Positions 1-12,388 of a stretch of 64,000 nt of DNA are shown here, piece by piece; position 1 is the stretch's first letter; each line of letters opens with the position of its first letter. The translations under genes were made by a program, and so were the position numbers. Location: NCBI GenBank assembly GCA_910574455.1, contig CAJSYZ010000001.1, positions 5,005,424-5,069,423 of the forward strand. Direction: 5' to 3'. The notes below the pieces were generated by a model. That model had not been told where the DNA came from and searched no databases. It worked only from the letters and a program-made list of their open reading frames with translations. Source of the DNA: Trichaptum fuscoviolaceum (taxonomy: Eukaryota > Basidiomycota > Agaricomycetes > Hymenochaetales > Trichaptaceae).

Positions 1-1356
1 GGAAGTACAAGTTCAACAATACAGCCTGAGGTGGGTGTAAAAAGCGGTGACTCAACTTGAAGTGACACTGGCAGTCACAGGATACCTTCCTATGATTTTG
101 GCTGTGCGCTCACTGGCACTGCCAGTGGCACCAAGGCTGCCACTGCCAGTGCAGTGGCAGCAGGCTGAGCTAAAATCTATGCTCTTGTTCACTTTTTCCT
201 GCCTCATTTTCTCGATATTATCTCAAAAACTTATATGATATCCATACTTCTATCACTATGCAGTTCTTGAGACCTCAAATGTGATGGTAAAGTGCTTTAA
301 CACCCTTCTGTCCTTCATGAGGGGTAACGTGTGACAAATTAAGTAGTCACTGGCAGGCTGTAGCTTCAACAAGTTCGAAAACGAAGCTGCTCAGGCTGAC
401 GTTTGTCAGTGCCAGGACCAGCAGAGATGATGTCGCGTGCACTGAAATAGTACTTATGTAGTACGAAGCCTATCATCATGATGGTACATATGAGTTGTGG
501 TTCCTTGGATTGCATTCATATTTACTCACCTTTTCTATCCACTCTATTTCATGTTTCTCCGAGTCTTCAGGAGGTCCTTCAAGTTCTTTCTTCGCCGTTC
601 CCCATCCTTCAAGTTGTACAGACCTCGTACATATCTATCCCTATTTCCTTTATGCCGTAAACCATCTTCATGCTGCCTCTTCGTGCATCGTCTACAATAT
701 ATATATCTCACAGTATTTGCAGAAATGTATCTTATGATAAACCCACTACTATAGCAGTATTACTCGAACATGGTGGTAGTTCGGTACCGGAGCCTGAGGA
801 GGGTCAGAGTCCACTGCCACTGGCAGTGGCAGCCTGAGCTTCAACTTGAACGATGGCAATGCATCATGATCCGACTTGGAGGCTGAGTCGTATGACTCCG
901 CAACTTGAACTTTCCGTGTCCCCTTCAAGTTTAACTTCCAACGTTGTTACGCATACAATGATTCAAGACCATGATTATACAGCCTGAAGTTCAAGTGGCT
1001 TCATCTTGAAGTAATAAGCAATAATTCCCCATAAACTTCAAATCAGGGCCCATCCGCCGAGGGAAGACGATCCTCCAACTGTCCGAGTCCAAGTCGCGAA
1101 TCATGTCACTAGAACAAGTACAAGTTCAAGTTATCACTGGCTACTAGCTAGCAGTATACTTCAAGTTCACGGATGGAAACCACACTTGCAATATCATTCC
1201 CATTTCCTCAAGTCATACATGTACTACCACATAAAGCGCACGCCAAAGGCCATCAAACACAGAGCAGGAAACAAACGTACGAATACGCAACACCATCGCA
1301 TGAGAATAAGAAAAGAGCTCCACTAATTACTACTATAGGAGTTGAGAGGAGCATCG
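1..1356. repeat. Word-rich non-coding DNA at left edge of element A
   Basis: No supported gene. The stretch holds many copies of TTCAAGTT or its complement AACTTGAA (for example around 50, 365, 840, 900 and 930), and CACTGGCAGTGGCA-like words at 115-165 and 810-830. It resembles the other intergenic stretches of the element. Short open frames near 480-750 have no features of a gene. Confidence 0.6.
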
Positions 1357-4008
1357 TTATACTTCATTGTCCGGAAGTGCATTCATGCCTAGCTTGAATT
1401 CACTTTCAGCTAGAGAAAAAGAGGTCTCAAGATCTTTCACCGTTTGCCATAGAGCGACACCATAAGTATAACCGTCGAGTACACTCTGATTATCCCTATC
1501 CCTCGCTTCGATGAGTCCGCAAGCTGAAATGGTACCAACTGCACGTCTGTGCTGATCAATGATTATGGCACCCGAATCCCCCGTTCTGCGAACATAGCAT
1601 TGTTCCTATGCCCGATATTCCCTAAACCAACCGAACCCGGTGGGATCTGTAAAGCAATATGCGTAGTCTGCTCAACGTGCCCAGGGGAAACCTGCATAGA
1701 TCTGAGAACGGCAGCAACGTTGTTGACCTCGCCTAACGTATGGCCAGTTTTCCAGCCCCATTTGTACACAGTTCGCTTAAACCCCACAGCGACGAGATTG
1801 TCGATGAAAGTCCATCCATAATCATAATCTGCGTCCAATTGGTGCTCCTGGACCCGGGGGAATATATTTTCTTCCGGAACATATCCCGCAATTCGGATTG
1901 GACTAAAGAAGTCCCTCCCTTTCCAGCCAAGCCTAGACAAGAGTGCTTCTCGTGGTACAGACTGAGCTGCCGACGATGGAGGAAGCCTATTAATGTCGAT
2001 GACGTTATAGAAATTGTTCCAACTGAGACCTTCACCATCAGTAGAGGAAAATTCAAATTCGTTGGGTAGGCATTGGTCGTCCACCTCGATCAAGCACCAA
2101 TCCGTAAGGTAGGGTGTCTCGGAGATAGTCAAGTTACCCATTCTTCGAGGGGGAGCATTGGCCACTTTCCCAATACGATTATTAATCCACAAATGTGGCG
2201 ATGACGTCTTATCAAGCCAAGATTGCTCAATGAATCGACACTTGTTTACGATATCCGCGAAAGCTTGTTGTTCAGCAGACGGCGGAAGATCAGGTGCCAG
2301 TGACTGCCAGTGAGTAAACGCTGCCGCTTCTAACTCATCGTGAAGCGCGCCAATCATTGGCACATGGGCGGCTAGAGCCTCGCGAGAGAAGAGATAAATT
2401 GGGCAATTGTCGTTTGGGTCGCGCGGCTTAATTGTTGTATCTGCGTATGGATCGTAGTCTCCGAATTTCGAAGGAACGTTGCCATGGCGAGTACCGAGGA
2501 TGAACACCTTGAACGTCGTGTTATCGAGCTTTTGTAGGATAAAGAGCGACCCCGTTGAGAAGCCACCCTCCAGATTGCCAAGGCAAGTTCCTGTGACCAT
2601 GGAGAAAGACGGTGTCATACGACTGATTGGCTTGTTGGCAGCTGCCACTGGCCTGCTTGGGAAATCCATCATGCGATCCCACAGGCGGAAATAATTATCG
2701 GCTCCCGCAGGTGCGGTGAACAGTATCTCTGTTGGGTAGGCGTAGGGTTCTGCCCCGTGAGCGCTAGCGACAAGGGGCCTGGTGCTGTTACCGTCATTAT
2801 GCTCAGTGACATCCCCCGCACCTCCATTGTTCGTCGGAGCAGTGCGACGATCGGAACGTCTGGGAAGGTTGGTGAGTTCCGGATGAAAACTGAAGCCAGT
2901 GTGAACGGGAGCGGTATTGCCAACGCCAGTCTCAGCATGACCGCTAGCCAGAGTATTTGAGTCGCCGGTGCCAGTGCGCACAACAGGTGGAACACTGACA
3001 GAAGCTTTGCCCTGGCCTGAGGCGCTAATGATTTTTCGCTCCCTGAGCTCGACCTCAACGTCGAAGATGCGCATTTCAAAGAGGAACTCTTTAACGCGTT
3101 CCGCGATGCGGCACGCATCTTCAGTGCGAAGTGACGGGTCGTTGACTCCGATCAAAACAAAAACAGGGCACACCCGACTATCTCCGTAGGCAACACGGTT
3201 GGCTTCCAGACTGTTCCACCGCAAATTCTCGGAATCGAGATACTTCATGATCTTCTTGAGCAGTTGCGGCCATACATTGGCAATCCGGTGATTTCCAACA
3301 ATGCCCACATATTTACGTTTTTTGGTCGCCGTCCAATTGGGACCGGTTCGCCCGAGCAGGCGCGGTTTGCCAGGGAAGCCAAGGTAGTAACCTTTCTGCT
3401 CCTCTTCTGACACATGTGTTCGTCGTGGGAGATAAGCGTTAGGATTTTGCGCGAGAATCGTATTCACAACCGCTGAAGACAGGACGGACTTGGTTTGCTG
3501 TGACTTCAAGTCTGGTTGAAGGGATGCGAGAGGAATTGATAGTAGGAGGCTTCCCCCCTCCGAGTCTAAGGAACTCGTGACGGTGAATGACCCACGGGCA
3601 GGGCCACCGGCAATGATAAATCGTTCCCCCGAACCTTGTCCTTGCACAGGTTCGTCATCAGTAATCGCAGTTTCTGGGGCCTGTGAAACTGGTAACGGGT
3701 TAAGTACCAATCAGTTTCGCCAGTGTCAGTGAAGGGAAGGAAGGACTCACTTTCAGTCGGCATTGATGAAGAATGTCCTCCTGCAGCTTCTTCAACGTTA
3801 ACCCCTAGGGCCTGCAAAACTAGAGATGGGTGATGCAGTAATCAGTATTGCCAGTGTCAGTGAAGGAAGGCATAGGACGCACATTGCGCACTGAAAGGTG
3901 GCGTTGTAACTCCCAGTACATCTTCGTCTTGTACTATTGGGGTAGTCAGCAATCAGTATTGCCTGTGACAGAGATGGAGAACGCAGAACTCACATCCGCG
4001 TCGGTCAT
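1357..4008 (-). CDS. Trypsin-like serine protease, frameshifted before the catalytic serine (element cargo)
   Basis: Four exons fit GT-AG rules and phase: 4008-3994, 3933-3883, 3811-3751 and 3688 onward, giving a protein of roughly 800 residues. The long last exon has an unrecognised N-terminal half and a chymotrypsin-fold C-terminal half. Visible landmarks in order are a candidate catalytic His in ILGTRHGNV, a candidate Asp in DWCLIEVDD, the late strand KWGWKTGHTLGEV, and GDSGAIII carrying the nucleophile Ser. The GDSG segment is in a different frame: a run of five G at about 1584 must have six for the frame to continue, so the main frame stops at 1563 while the protease frame runs to a stop at 1357. 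Known for the family: the fold cleaves peptide bonds with a His-Asp-Ser triad. The substrate is unknown. Element B has no counterpart. Either a real frameshift or a homopolymer error is possible. The three small introns share sequence. Confidence 0.7.
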
Positions 4009-4692
4009 TGTTTGCTCTACTAGTAGTATTCCTTGGATGTGGCCCTGGCAAGCCTGGAGGTTGGGGGGCGGTGGATGTCATAGTGGTAGTACTGGTAGTA
4101 GTTGCTGGTTACTAGTAAGTAGTAGAAGTGAAAACAAGAGACTACTACTAAATAAATAGTAGTACTGGTAGTACGTCACTGCCAGCAGAGCCTGAGGGTT
4201 CAAGTTCCGAGGCCAGTGAGTGCCAGTCTTTTATACAACTTCAACTCATCATTCACACGCCGGTGCGGCGCCACCGTGACTCCGAGTCCGACTCCGAGTC
4301 GGACAGGCTCGGAGTCACTGCCAGTGCCAGTGGTGCCACCGTGACTGCCAGTGGCACTGGCACTCAGGTGGCACCATGCACTCACTGGCACCTGAGGCTG
4401 AGGCTGCCACTGAAGGAGCCTTAACCTGAGGTGGCTGAGAAGTAACTTGAATTCAAATTCAATGATAATGTGGAGTACAAATCATGAGGCTACTACTACT
4501 ACTAGTAACTTCAACTTGAAGTTGAAGCAAACTTTGAACGCAACACGCCATTCAAGAAAATGACAAACATCATACTAGTAGTAGTTGACCAGGAAGATAA
4601 AGATCAAGCAGCTCGTTGCATCCAAACCCTTCAAGTTGTCCTGTCACGGTACTCGTACACGGATACCTCCAAATCCGCCATTGCCAGTGGCT
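4009..4692. repeat. Word-rich intergenic DNA between protease and gene B
   Basis: No gene seen. It contains dense ACTACTAGTAGT-type words (4080-4170, 4490-4510), a GACTCCGAGTC cluster at 4275-4320, CACTGCCAGTGCCAGTGG-type words at 4315-4400, and AACTTGAA words at 4440-4530. The protease is transcribed away from it and gene B ends at its right side, so it holds the protease promoter and the gene B terminator. Confidence 0.6.
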
Positions 4693-7165
4693 TCACTGTG
4701 TGATCGTCTGAGTTGACACATCTGTGAGCTGCTGCACGCCTGCGCCTAAAATCCGAAGTACCAAAGAATCAATGGGTAGTTCATCCTCAGCCTGCGAGTT
4801 GGCGCCTAGTAAGATGGACCGCAACTTCTGGCCCCAAAAACGCCCACTGATATGCGACTCATTGAAATTCCGGCCGTAAGGCTTGTTTTGATCCGCTATC
4901 TCGCATAATGTGAGCAGTCGGGTTTTTACAGGTTCGGGGAAAACATCCTTTTGCACTTTCAAAATGTCCTCAGCATTCTCAACAAATGTGCGAAGGCCAG
5001 CGGGGTCACTGATTTCAGAGCGGTCATGGGCAACCTTGTTTAAAAACATTCGGAATCGTGTGTCGTTGAAAATGTCAGGGACGAGTTCGTCTACCAAGAT
5101 AATTCTCATCGCAGTGTCGAGGGTTAAAGCCTTCTCCCTATGCTCATTACGTCGATTCAATAGCCGCCGTAGTCTCAAATCATCGGGAGACACGCTCGTG
5201 TCTTCACGGGCTTTGGGGATGGGTTCGTTCGTCTGACCCGCTTTCAGGTCGGCGGATGCCATTGGCACGGTGGCCTCCATTTTCAGGCATAAACGGTCGA
5301 AGTATTCTTGCATCTCCTTCAACGCGACATTGACCTGCGGCACTTCGAGAGTCCCGCCTACAGCCACGCACGGTATATCCTCCGGGCCCACGTACTCTTG
5401 CCCGTCCAGCTCAGCCATCCTGGCAAAGTGGTCCTCGAAGTGGAACTTTACCATCAAGCCTTTGAACCGATGTTCATACATTTGGTCGTCAAAGAGATAG
5501 CCGGTAAAATCCTTATCCAGTATTACTTTCGCGTTTGTGTTCCAGGCCGCGTCGGCATCCAGCAAATCAATAGTCTGAGGATCCATCGGGTTCCTTTCCA
5601 GCTGGCTTAGCCGGCGATCGAGGAGGAAGAATAGTCTTCGGTGAAATTCGAAGACTATAAAAAATCGGACCAGGAAAAATTTGAACTGGTCGACGATTGA
5701 TGCGTTAAGTGGTGGCTGCCAGGAGTATGGCGTCGCCGTCTTTTCCTTCGATGCATCCTCCGACACATCCACAGCCTCGAACTCATCCTTTCCATTTCCC
5801 TTTCCCTTTCCCTTTCCCTTTCCCTTTCCCTTTCCCTTTCCCTTTCCCTTTCCCTTTCCCTTTCCCTTTCCCTTTCCCTTTCCCTTTCCCTTTCCCTTTC
5901 CCTTTCCCTTTCCCTTTCCCTTTCCCTTTCCCTTTCCCTTTCCCTTTCCCTTCCCTTTCCCTTTCCCTTTCCCTTTCCCTTTCCCTTTCCCTTTCCCTTT
6001 CCCTTTCCCTTTCCCTTTCCCTTTCCCTTTCCCTTTCCCTTTCCCTTCCCCCTTTCCTTCATCATTTCCCTTCGCATACGCCTCTGTCAGCTCTAACTCT
6101 GCCAAGGACTTGGTGATGTCGACAATCAGGTCGTCGAATAGATGCCTTGGAATGATAGCAATGTCATTAGACAGGATTGTCGCTGGGCCCTGAGCTATGC
6201 CACTCATGCCGACTTCGCCTGTACGTCGTCCTTCCTTTAGCTTCTTGCCCGGCCCAGGTGATAGGGTCGCGAACTTCATGTAGAGTTGTTCAACCTTGTT
6301 CAAAAAATTTCGAATCATAAAACCACTTTCGCCAGTAACGTCATAAGGGATGACCTGTTTTGGAGAGAAGAATCCTTTCTCTAATGGGAACGCAATTATG
6401 AAGCTTTTCATGACGACTACCCTATTGTCCTCGCAGAGGGTGCGTATTTTACTGCTGGCTTTGGCGGCTTCGTTCTGGGTGAGATCCTGTGAGCTTCATT
6501 TGTTTTACGATAGCAGCTCAAAATTGGCTTACCCCTTTGGCGGCTGCCGCACTAATCTGTAAGTCGTGTACTGTGTATACAAGACCCTTCACTGTCTCCT
6601 GCAAACACTTGTAAGTCCCAGCCATCTCCTCGAGTGTCACTTTGTCCGCCTTCGAGTCCAATTCCTCAGTCACATCAACGAATGCGTCGTCAATAGCCCG
6701 TATATGTCCTACAATCCGCTGTTCCTTTTCTAGTGACTGCTTTCGATAATTTTCCAGGTTAGTGAGCCTGCGCGAAGTCACGGCGAAGAGACTCTCCTGA
6801 GCTGAAGCTCTCGCGATTAGGGTGTAATCTTGAGCGAGCTGTTTCTTTAGAGCTTCAATAGCGTCCTCATGCTTTTTCAATTGCTCCTCATGTATATCCT
6901 TCTCCTTGTGAAGCTGGAGTGAGTCAGTCGCCCGGCTGAAGTTGGCTTCTGAGAGGTTTGATTCGACATTTGAGATAAGTTTTTTGGTTTTCATCAACTC
7001 ATTCTGCAAAAGCTTTAATTGCTCCTGATCACTGTCCCGCTTATTTATCAGGAGTTCCCTATGCCTCCGTTCGAAATCTTCCTTTTCATCTCGAAGCCTT
7101 CTTTCTTTCTCCTCAGTGTCGATCCGAAGTTGCTCTAGCTCTTTCATAGAGGCTAAGGCCTTCAT
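4693..7165 (-). CDS. Gene B of element A: coiled-coil protein with a long Gly-Lys repeat, unknown function
   Basis: Two exons (7165-6533 and 6486-4693) join in phase 0 to give about 808 residues. Residues 1-210 are a heptad-rich coiled coil (starts [12 protein letters not shown]). The second exon has a conserved block ([18 protein letters not shown]), then about 90 residues of alternating Gly and Lys encoded by a CTTTCC array at 5788-6056, then a C-terminal block ending in the motif NKPYGRNF. Gene B of element B (54800-57324) shares the architecture, the phase-0 intron position, the PY-V-G-SG motif, LFDDL, and the NxxPYGR motif near the C-terminus, but lacks the Gly-Lys repeat; identity is low. 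No known domain is recognised. The start is the first ATG of the open coiled-coil exon; the right-hand homologue has a further N-terminal exon, so an upstream exon could be missing here. Confidence 0.7.
5788..6056. repeat. CTTTCC hexanucleotide microsatellite inside gene B
   Basis: About 265 bp of almost perfect CTTTCC repeats on the + strand. It is interrupted near 5950, where one T is missing, and ends in an imperfect stretch near 6040-6056. On the coding (-) strand it reads Gly-Lys or Lys-Gly in two of the three frames and Glu-Arg in the third, so single-base slips need not destroy the open frame. Confidence 0.95.
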
Positions 7166-9250
7166 GATATCGTCGTAGGGGGAACGGCCGATGTGTTTGG
7201 GATGTTGCTGCCACTGTCAGATGATCAGAATCGGATGCGTACTCAGGCTGGCGCCGTAACTCACGACTCAGATACGTCAGCTTCATGTTCCGACACCTTC
7301 AAGTTCAAGTTTCCGGCCTCACTGGCATGTAATTCCGTGACTTCGCCACTTGATGCGTGCATTCCAAATTCAAGAATGGTCAGACTCGGACGCGCACTCA
7401 GGCTGATACCGTTACTCACGACTCGGATTCGGCGTCAGCTTCCAGCACTGGCACCTTACTGGTACTAGCCTCACAGTCACTAGCAGCCTGAGCGGTATGT
7501 GATTCCAAGACTTCGCCACTGCCAGTGGGCCAAATTTAAGAGTCAGAATCAGGCGCATAGTAATCAGGCTGAGACCGTCACTCACGGTTTGTCCGGAAGT
7601 CCGTTTGCGATTATTACAGCTGCGCGTGCTGCTAGGTCTGTCTTTTTTGTTCCGGGTTTCTCCACCCATGCTTGCAAGATGAATTTTATACGGTCAAGGA
7701 CGTTTGCCAAGTAAATATCCTCCTTCGCAACGGGGTGTGAACCCAATCCTATACTAGCCGCTGTTTTTAGTAAAGGAATGGAAATTAGTAGTGAATATTT
7801 CAGACAACTGTCAGTATACCATGACGATATACGGACCATTAACAATATGGTGAGCCCTACTATCAGCGTTTCCTGTGCCGGACATAAATACGTTGAAAGT
7901 ATCTGATGCCATGTTCAAGTTGATGTTTTTTCTGCTATGTATTGATAAAAGTTGCGGCGGGCTGGGGCACAGAGACAGCCAGCGCAGTTTAGTTCAAGTT
8001 TCAGGTTCAATTTGACTCTGGATGGGTATTGGGTTACTGCTAAAGCCTAGTCCGGACGCTCACTACTAGTAGTAGCAGGCTGAAGTTCAAGGACTCGGAG
8101 TTGCCACTGGCACTGGTGACTGCGAGTCGGAGTCACCGTGACGCACGCGGCGGTGACGAGTCAGCGGTTCAAGTTCAACTTGAATCTGGCTGCCAGTGGC
8201 AGCTACTACTACTACTACTATACTACTACTAGTAGTAGTACTACTAGTACTAGTAGTGCACGGCGCCGGTGACTCAGCACGACTTTGAAGTTCAAGTTGC
8301 TGCTGGCAACGGCCCGTTTCGAACTCCGGACAGGAAGTCCCCTGTCACTGCCAGTGCCTGCCAGCCTGCTAGTGAGTGCCAGTGAGTGACAATCTCCGAG
8401 TCTACCACTGTTAGTAATACTACTAGTAGTAGTATTAGTAGTATTAGAGCTCTAGTTGTAGTACTAAAATACATACATGTGCGGAACATCTGATTCGGCT
8501 CTGAACAAGTTCCGGCCACTGGCACTGGCAGACGATCTTCAAGGCCTGGCTGAGCTTCAGTTGAGGAGGGCCGGTGACAAGCACAATGATATGGGCTTCG
8601 TAAGTAGTTGCGACAGATGGGGCAGAATCCGGGTTCTTGAGAGCTGAACCGACATCCAGAAGTAGAGGGGATTCAAGGCCTGACACACCTGAGTTCGGAT
8701 AGCAAGAGAGCGCCGGAAGGGCCTACTACTACTACTACTACTATAGTACTACTACTACTAGTAGTACTAGGCCAACACCGGCAGCCTCACTCACTGGGCT
8801 GGCAGGCTGACCTGATCCCGGGCCGGGTCCTGCCAGTGGCAGTGGCAGTGGCACAAACTTGAACGTGGCTCAAATTGTCCCGATATAACTGAAGGACCAA
8901 GTCGCCAGAGGCCTTTATCGAGGGTCCCACAAATCGGCAGTCTGCTGAGTTTCCGCTGAGTGAGAGTTCACTAAAGTTAGTACTAGTAAGTTAGTAACTA
9001 CCGCCTGTCATCATTCACTCACACCAATGTGACTGGCACTGGTACTCACTGGCAGGCTCAGCCTGAGGATGATGACCGATGATGCCCCTATAGATCCACG
9101 CCGTTCACACGGCGCTTAAACTTGAACCATCCTTCGTCAACAAGCCTTGCTTTTCTTTCAATTACTACTCTCCGCCGCTGGTAGTGGCACGCCATTACTG
9201 GTATTTCTTACCATTGAGGCTCGAAGTTAGGTTACTGTCAAACTCCCAGC
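7166..9250. repeat. Word-rich divergent intergenic region between genes B and C
   Basis: Genes B (-) and C (+) start on either side, so both promoters lie here. The DNA is tiled with short words: CACTGGCAGTG types (7440-7530, 8100-8120, 8340-8380, 8830-8850), ACTACTAGTAGT types (8200-8250, 8410-8440, 8725-8770) and CCGAGTCGGAGTC types (8090-8140). The stretch 7600-7850 is relatively free of words and has open frames on both strands without recognisable domains. The equivalent region of element B is 52657-54799. Confidence 0.6.
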
Positions 9251-11119
9251 ATGTCAAGTTCCGAACGCGGGGACGAAACTTCAGGCTCTCGCTCGGATAC
9301 AGATGACGAGTCAGTCTCTAGCCCGGATACAGATGATGAGCAGAGCGTTTCAGAATTCACCATACCTGGTACTCGCGACAGTAGTAGCTCAAAGCGCTCG
9401 ATTGTCGATGGGTCCGACTCCGAGTCTGGCACCGACTGCGAACAGGATGCATTTCTCGAACTTATCGATTTCGGTAGGGATCATATTGCTTACTTACTAC
9501 GCAGCTTGGCTTATCTTTGGTGAATTGACAGAGGACTTACCCCGAGGCTTTCAGTCAAAACTATTTATCGATAGCACCGTGGTCCAATCAATCGTCAAAA
9601 GTTTGTCGTCCCAAGATAAAGCGTGCAGACCGCGTCGGATTCTCGTCGGAGGACTTTCAGGAAACGCTTCACCTGGCTGAGCGCCTAGGGATGTGCTTTG
9701 ATTCAGCAAATATGAGGATCCTTAAGAGGGATAGGGAGATTCAAGCTCTGCGGAGAAAGATGGAGAGGGCGATAGATCAGCTTGAGTCCAATACATTTCA
9801 GTACACGGACATGCTCTTCAAACTCACTGAAGAGCTAGCGATCTTCAAGCATCACATGGTAAGCCCAGGCTGCATCTTGGACTTGAAATAAACTCTGACT
9901 TAATCATTTCTAACTTCTCGTCCTATTCTTCTCGGTGATATACAGTCTGAGCCGCTTCATCTGCTTATCAACAAACGTGTGGATGAATTCAGACTTGCTG
10001 TCGCCACAGCCTTCATATCTGTTCTTCCCGGCGCATTTCCGTCAAGAAAACTCTCCAATATTTTTACTGGGGGCGTCATCTGGGACTACTTTTTGACTTG
10101 CTTAGTAACCCATTATCATTCACACCATACGATCCTGCGCTGGCAAATTCGACTTGAGGATAGTAAGGAGCTCGGCAATCGTTGGATACAGACGAAATCT
10201 GTCTTCTCTGCGATAAGGATTGACATCAAAGACACAGAGCTCGGGAGAAATATTCGTCATGAACTCGCTACTCAATTGAAGCACTTTACGACAGTCATGG
10301 CTATGAATCTCGAAAGATCTGAACGCAAACCCCGAAATCCCAGGCTTGCGCTTAAGTTCTTCCTGCCCCTTCTTATTTGGTCCTATAACGAATGCAAGGA
10401 TTGGGTAGCCGCCTTAGACGAATGCAGTTCGGGACAACAGTCAGAGTCGACCAACATTCGACTCTCGGAAACAGAAGTCAATTGTTCTGCCACTCAGACG
10501 AAGGCTGTCTTTCAAGCCGGAACAGCACGTGATGCCACGGCGTCAATGGAAACGTGAACTTGAACGTGCCGGTGGAGAGGGTGCTCTGTCCGACATTCAA
10601 CAACTCATTCAGAAGTCAATGGATATTCTTGGCGCCGACTCGGCTGACGGCGTAGCATCCTCGTTGAAGATAAATCGACAACTCCTGCGCAAATATGGAG
10701 ACCGTTCGGCCATCCTGAGCAGGTTCAATTGGATCAGGAAATGCTTAATTATCCTCTCTGACGACTTGCTCTTGGATATGCTCCTCAAAAATGATGGTGC
10801 AATGCGTCGGTTTACGATGAAGATGGATGCCTCTCAAATAGGGATTATCGAAGCGAGTCAGGGCATTGGACGATTTGACAATGCCGATTACAAAGATACA
10901 GACGAGGAAAATCTGGACAGGTCCACCCACTTGTTCCTCAAGGATATCGAGCACATGGAGCATCTTGAAGCCCTTGTTCCGACAGAAGAGAATATTGACT
11001 CTCTCGTCTTGAAAACAGTCAACGATCTACTTCATGAGTATGGTCCATTCTATTTAACGGATTATGGAATCCTATTTGCTCTTCTCGACAAATTGGACCC
11101 TATCCCACACCAGTACTGA
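9251..11119 (+). CDS. Gene C of element A: unknown protein, frame broken near 10540
   Basis: The first exon begins MSSSERGDETSGSRSD and is a Ser/Asp/Glu-rich acidic N-terminus. A donor near 9475 and an acceptor near 9530 lead to a second exon containing QETLHLAERLGMCFDSANM and a coiled coil that ends HHM at 9858. An intron follows to 9944, then a long exon with DEFRLAVATAFI, GGVIWDYFL and FFLPLLIWSYNECKDW. At 10529-10557 the frame must change by one base to continue into RFNWIRKCLIILSDD and the C-terminus at 11119. The homologue in element B (50642-52656) reads through this point in one frame, so this copy has a frameshift. The join of exons 1 and 2 does not settle in phase by eye. No known domain is recognised. 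The conserved core is LRLAVA-AF, GGVIW, PLLIW-YNECK-W and RKCL-IL. Confidence 0.6.
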
Positions 11120-12388
11120 TATAAGTACGGCAGTGTACTAGCTGACGGTTACAAATCGATCCATTGGTCACCGGCACACCATTTTGGCTGAGGCCCAAGG
11201 ACAAGTTTTTTTTTCGTTCATGGACAAATATTATGTTTAAGGATTTGTACTCTTACTATTTAATGGTTTACTCTATGGTGATCCACTTACTCTTCTCTCT
11301 TCAGACTCTACTCTTTACAAGTCAGCTCTGTACTATAAGTACTAGTATTCAAGTTAGAAACCACTACCGCCAATAAATCTTCTTGAATATGACAAAATAA
11401 TATTTAATAATATTCATATACTTATCTTTATGACAGGTGCTCAACATGAACTTGAAGTCGTAGTACTACAGTACTACTACTCAGCCTAGTAGTGGTACAT
11501 TTTGAAGTTTAAAGTACTCATATTCAAGTTTTTTTTTTGATATTTCATACTATGCAAGTCGGGAACTGCAGTGATACACCACTATCAGCCTGAGGCTACT
11601 CAATCATCCTCCATCATATCTACGCTTTCCTCTGAAGCGCTTCATGTGTACTATGTAGTATACAGTATTACTACTATGCTAATCGTACTATTTGTAACTT
11701 CAAGTTCAAAACATAGCTAACTTGGAGAGGAAAGCATGCCTCTTTCCGGATGCCAATGGGGAACTTCTGGCCTGAGGTAGGTCACTGGCATGATCCGACT
11801 CGGCGAGTCAGTTCGAGCTTGAGTCCGCTGATGGCAATGTGAGCTTCTCGAGAGTTTGTTTTTTACTAGGTCATAACTAGTACTGTCATTTTATTATATC
11901 TCAACACTGAATTTGTCGTACTGTTTCAAGTTGTAACTTCGAGCCAACGTACTAGTAGCTACCAGTGAGTGGAAACTTGAAGCATGCCTCAGGCTCTTTC
12001 CGGATTCAAGTTGAGAACTTCCGGCCTGAGGTAGTACTACTACTAGTACTAGTAGTAGTAGGTCCGAGTCATTGGTTCGAGTCAAATGCCAGTGTTCAAC
12101 TTGAAAGCACTCAGGCTTTCAAGTTGGATTGGTGTTATGTAAAAAAATTTGTACCAATAGTACTGTACTAGTACTAGTACTACTAGTACTACTACTACTG
12201 TACTACTCGACGCCGGCGGCCGCCCGGGGAATGATTTCCGACCATCGCACTGACTGCAATATTTGGCTACCATCATCTACAACACTGAAGAAGGTCTGTT
12301 TTCACATCATTTTCTTTCAGTACCGTAGTATCCTCAATTCATAAGTTTCAATATACTCCGTATGTGCTGAATGAAAAGTTTATGTTTA
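11120..12388. repeat. Word-rich region between convergent gene C and transposase
   Basis: No gene is supported. Both flanking genes end here. AACTTGAA and TTCAAGTT words recur (11450, 11700, 11925, 12010, 12100-12125), with ACTACTAGTAGT clusters at 12035-12065 and 12165-12200 and CCTGAGG words at 11590, 11770 and 12025. A similar but shorter stretch follows the element B transposase at 50119-50641. Confidence 0.6.

Noticed and set aside
1357..4008. Interpretation of the 715-codon frame as a complete protein ending at 1563
   Set aside because: The catalytic GDSG and a normal protease end lie in the next frame immediately after, so the natural protein is longer.
5655..6193. Long open frames of Phe-Pro or Arg-Glu/Ser-Leu repeats on both strands
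   Set aside because: They are by-products of the CTTTCC array; the gene B frame has conserved sequence on both sides and a homologue in element B.
8200..8250. ACTACTAGTAGT clusters read as a possible CRISPR or simple microsatellite
   Set aside because: There is no constant repeat with spacers, the organism is eukaryotic, and the words are scattered with other word types rather than in a pure tandem run.
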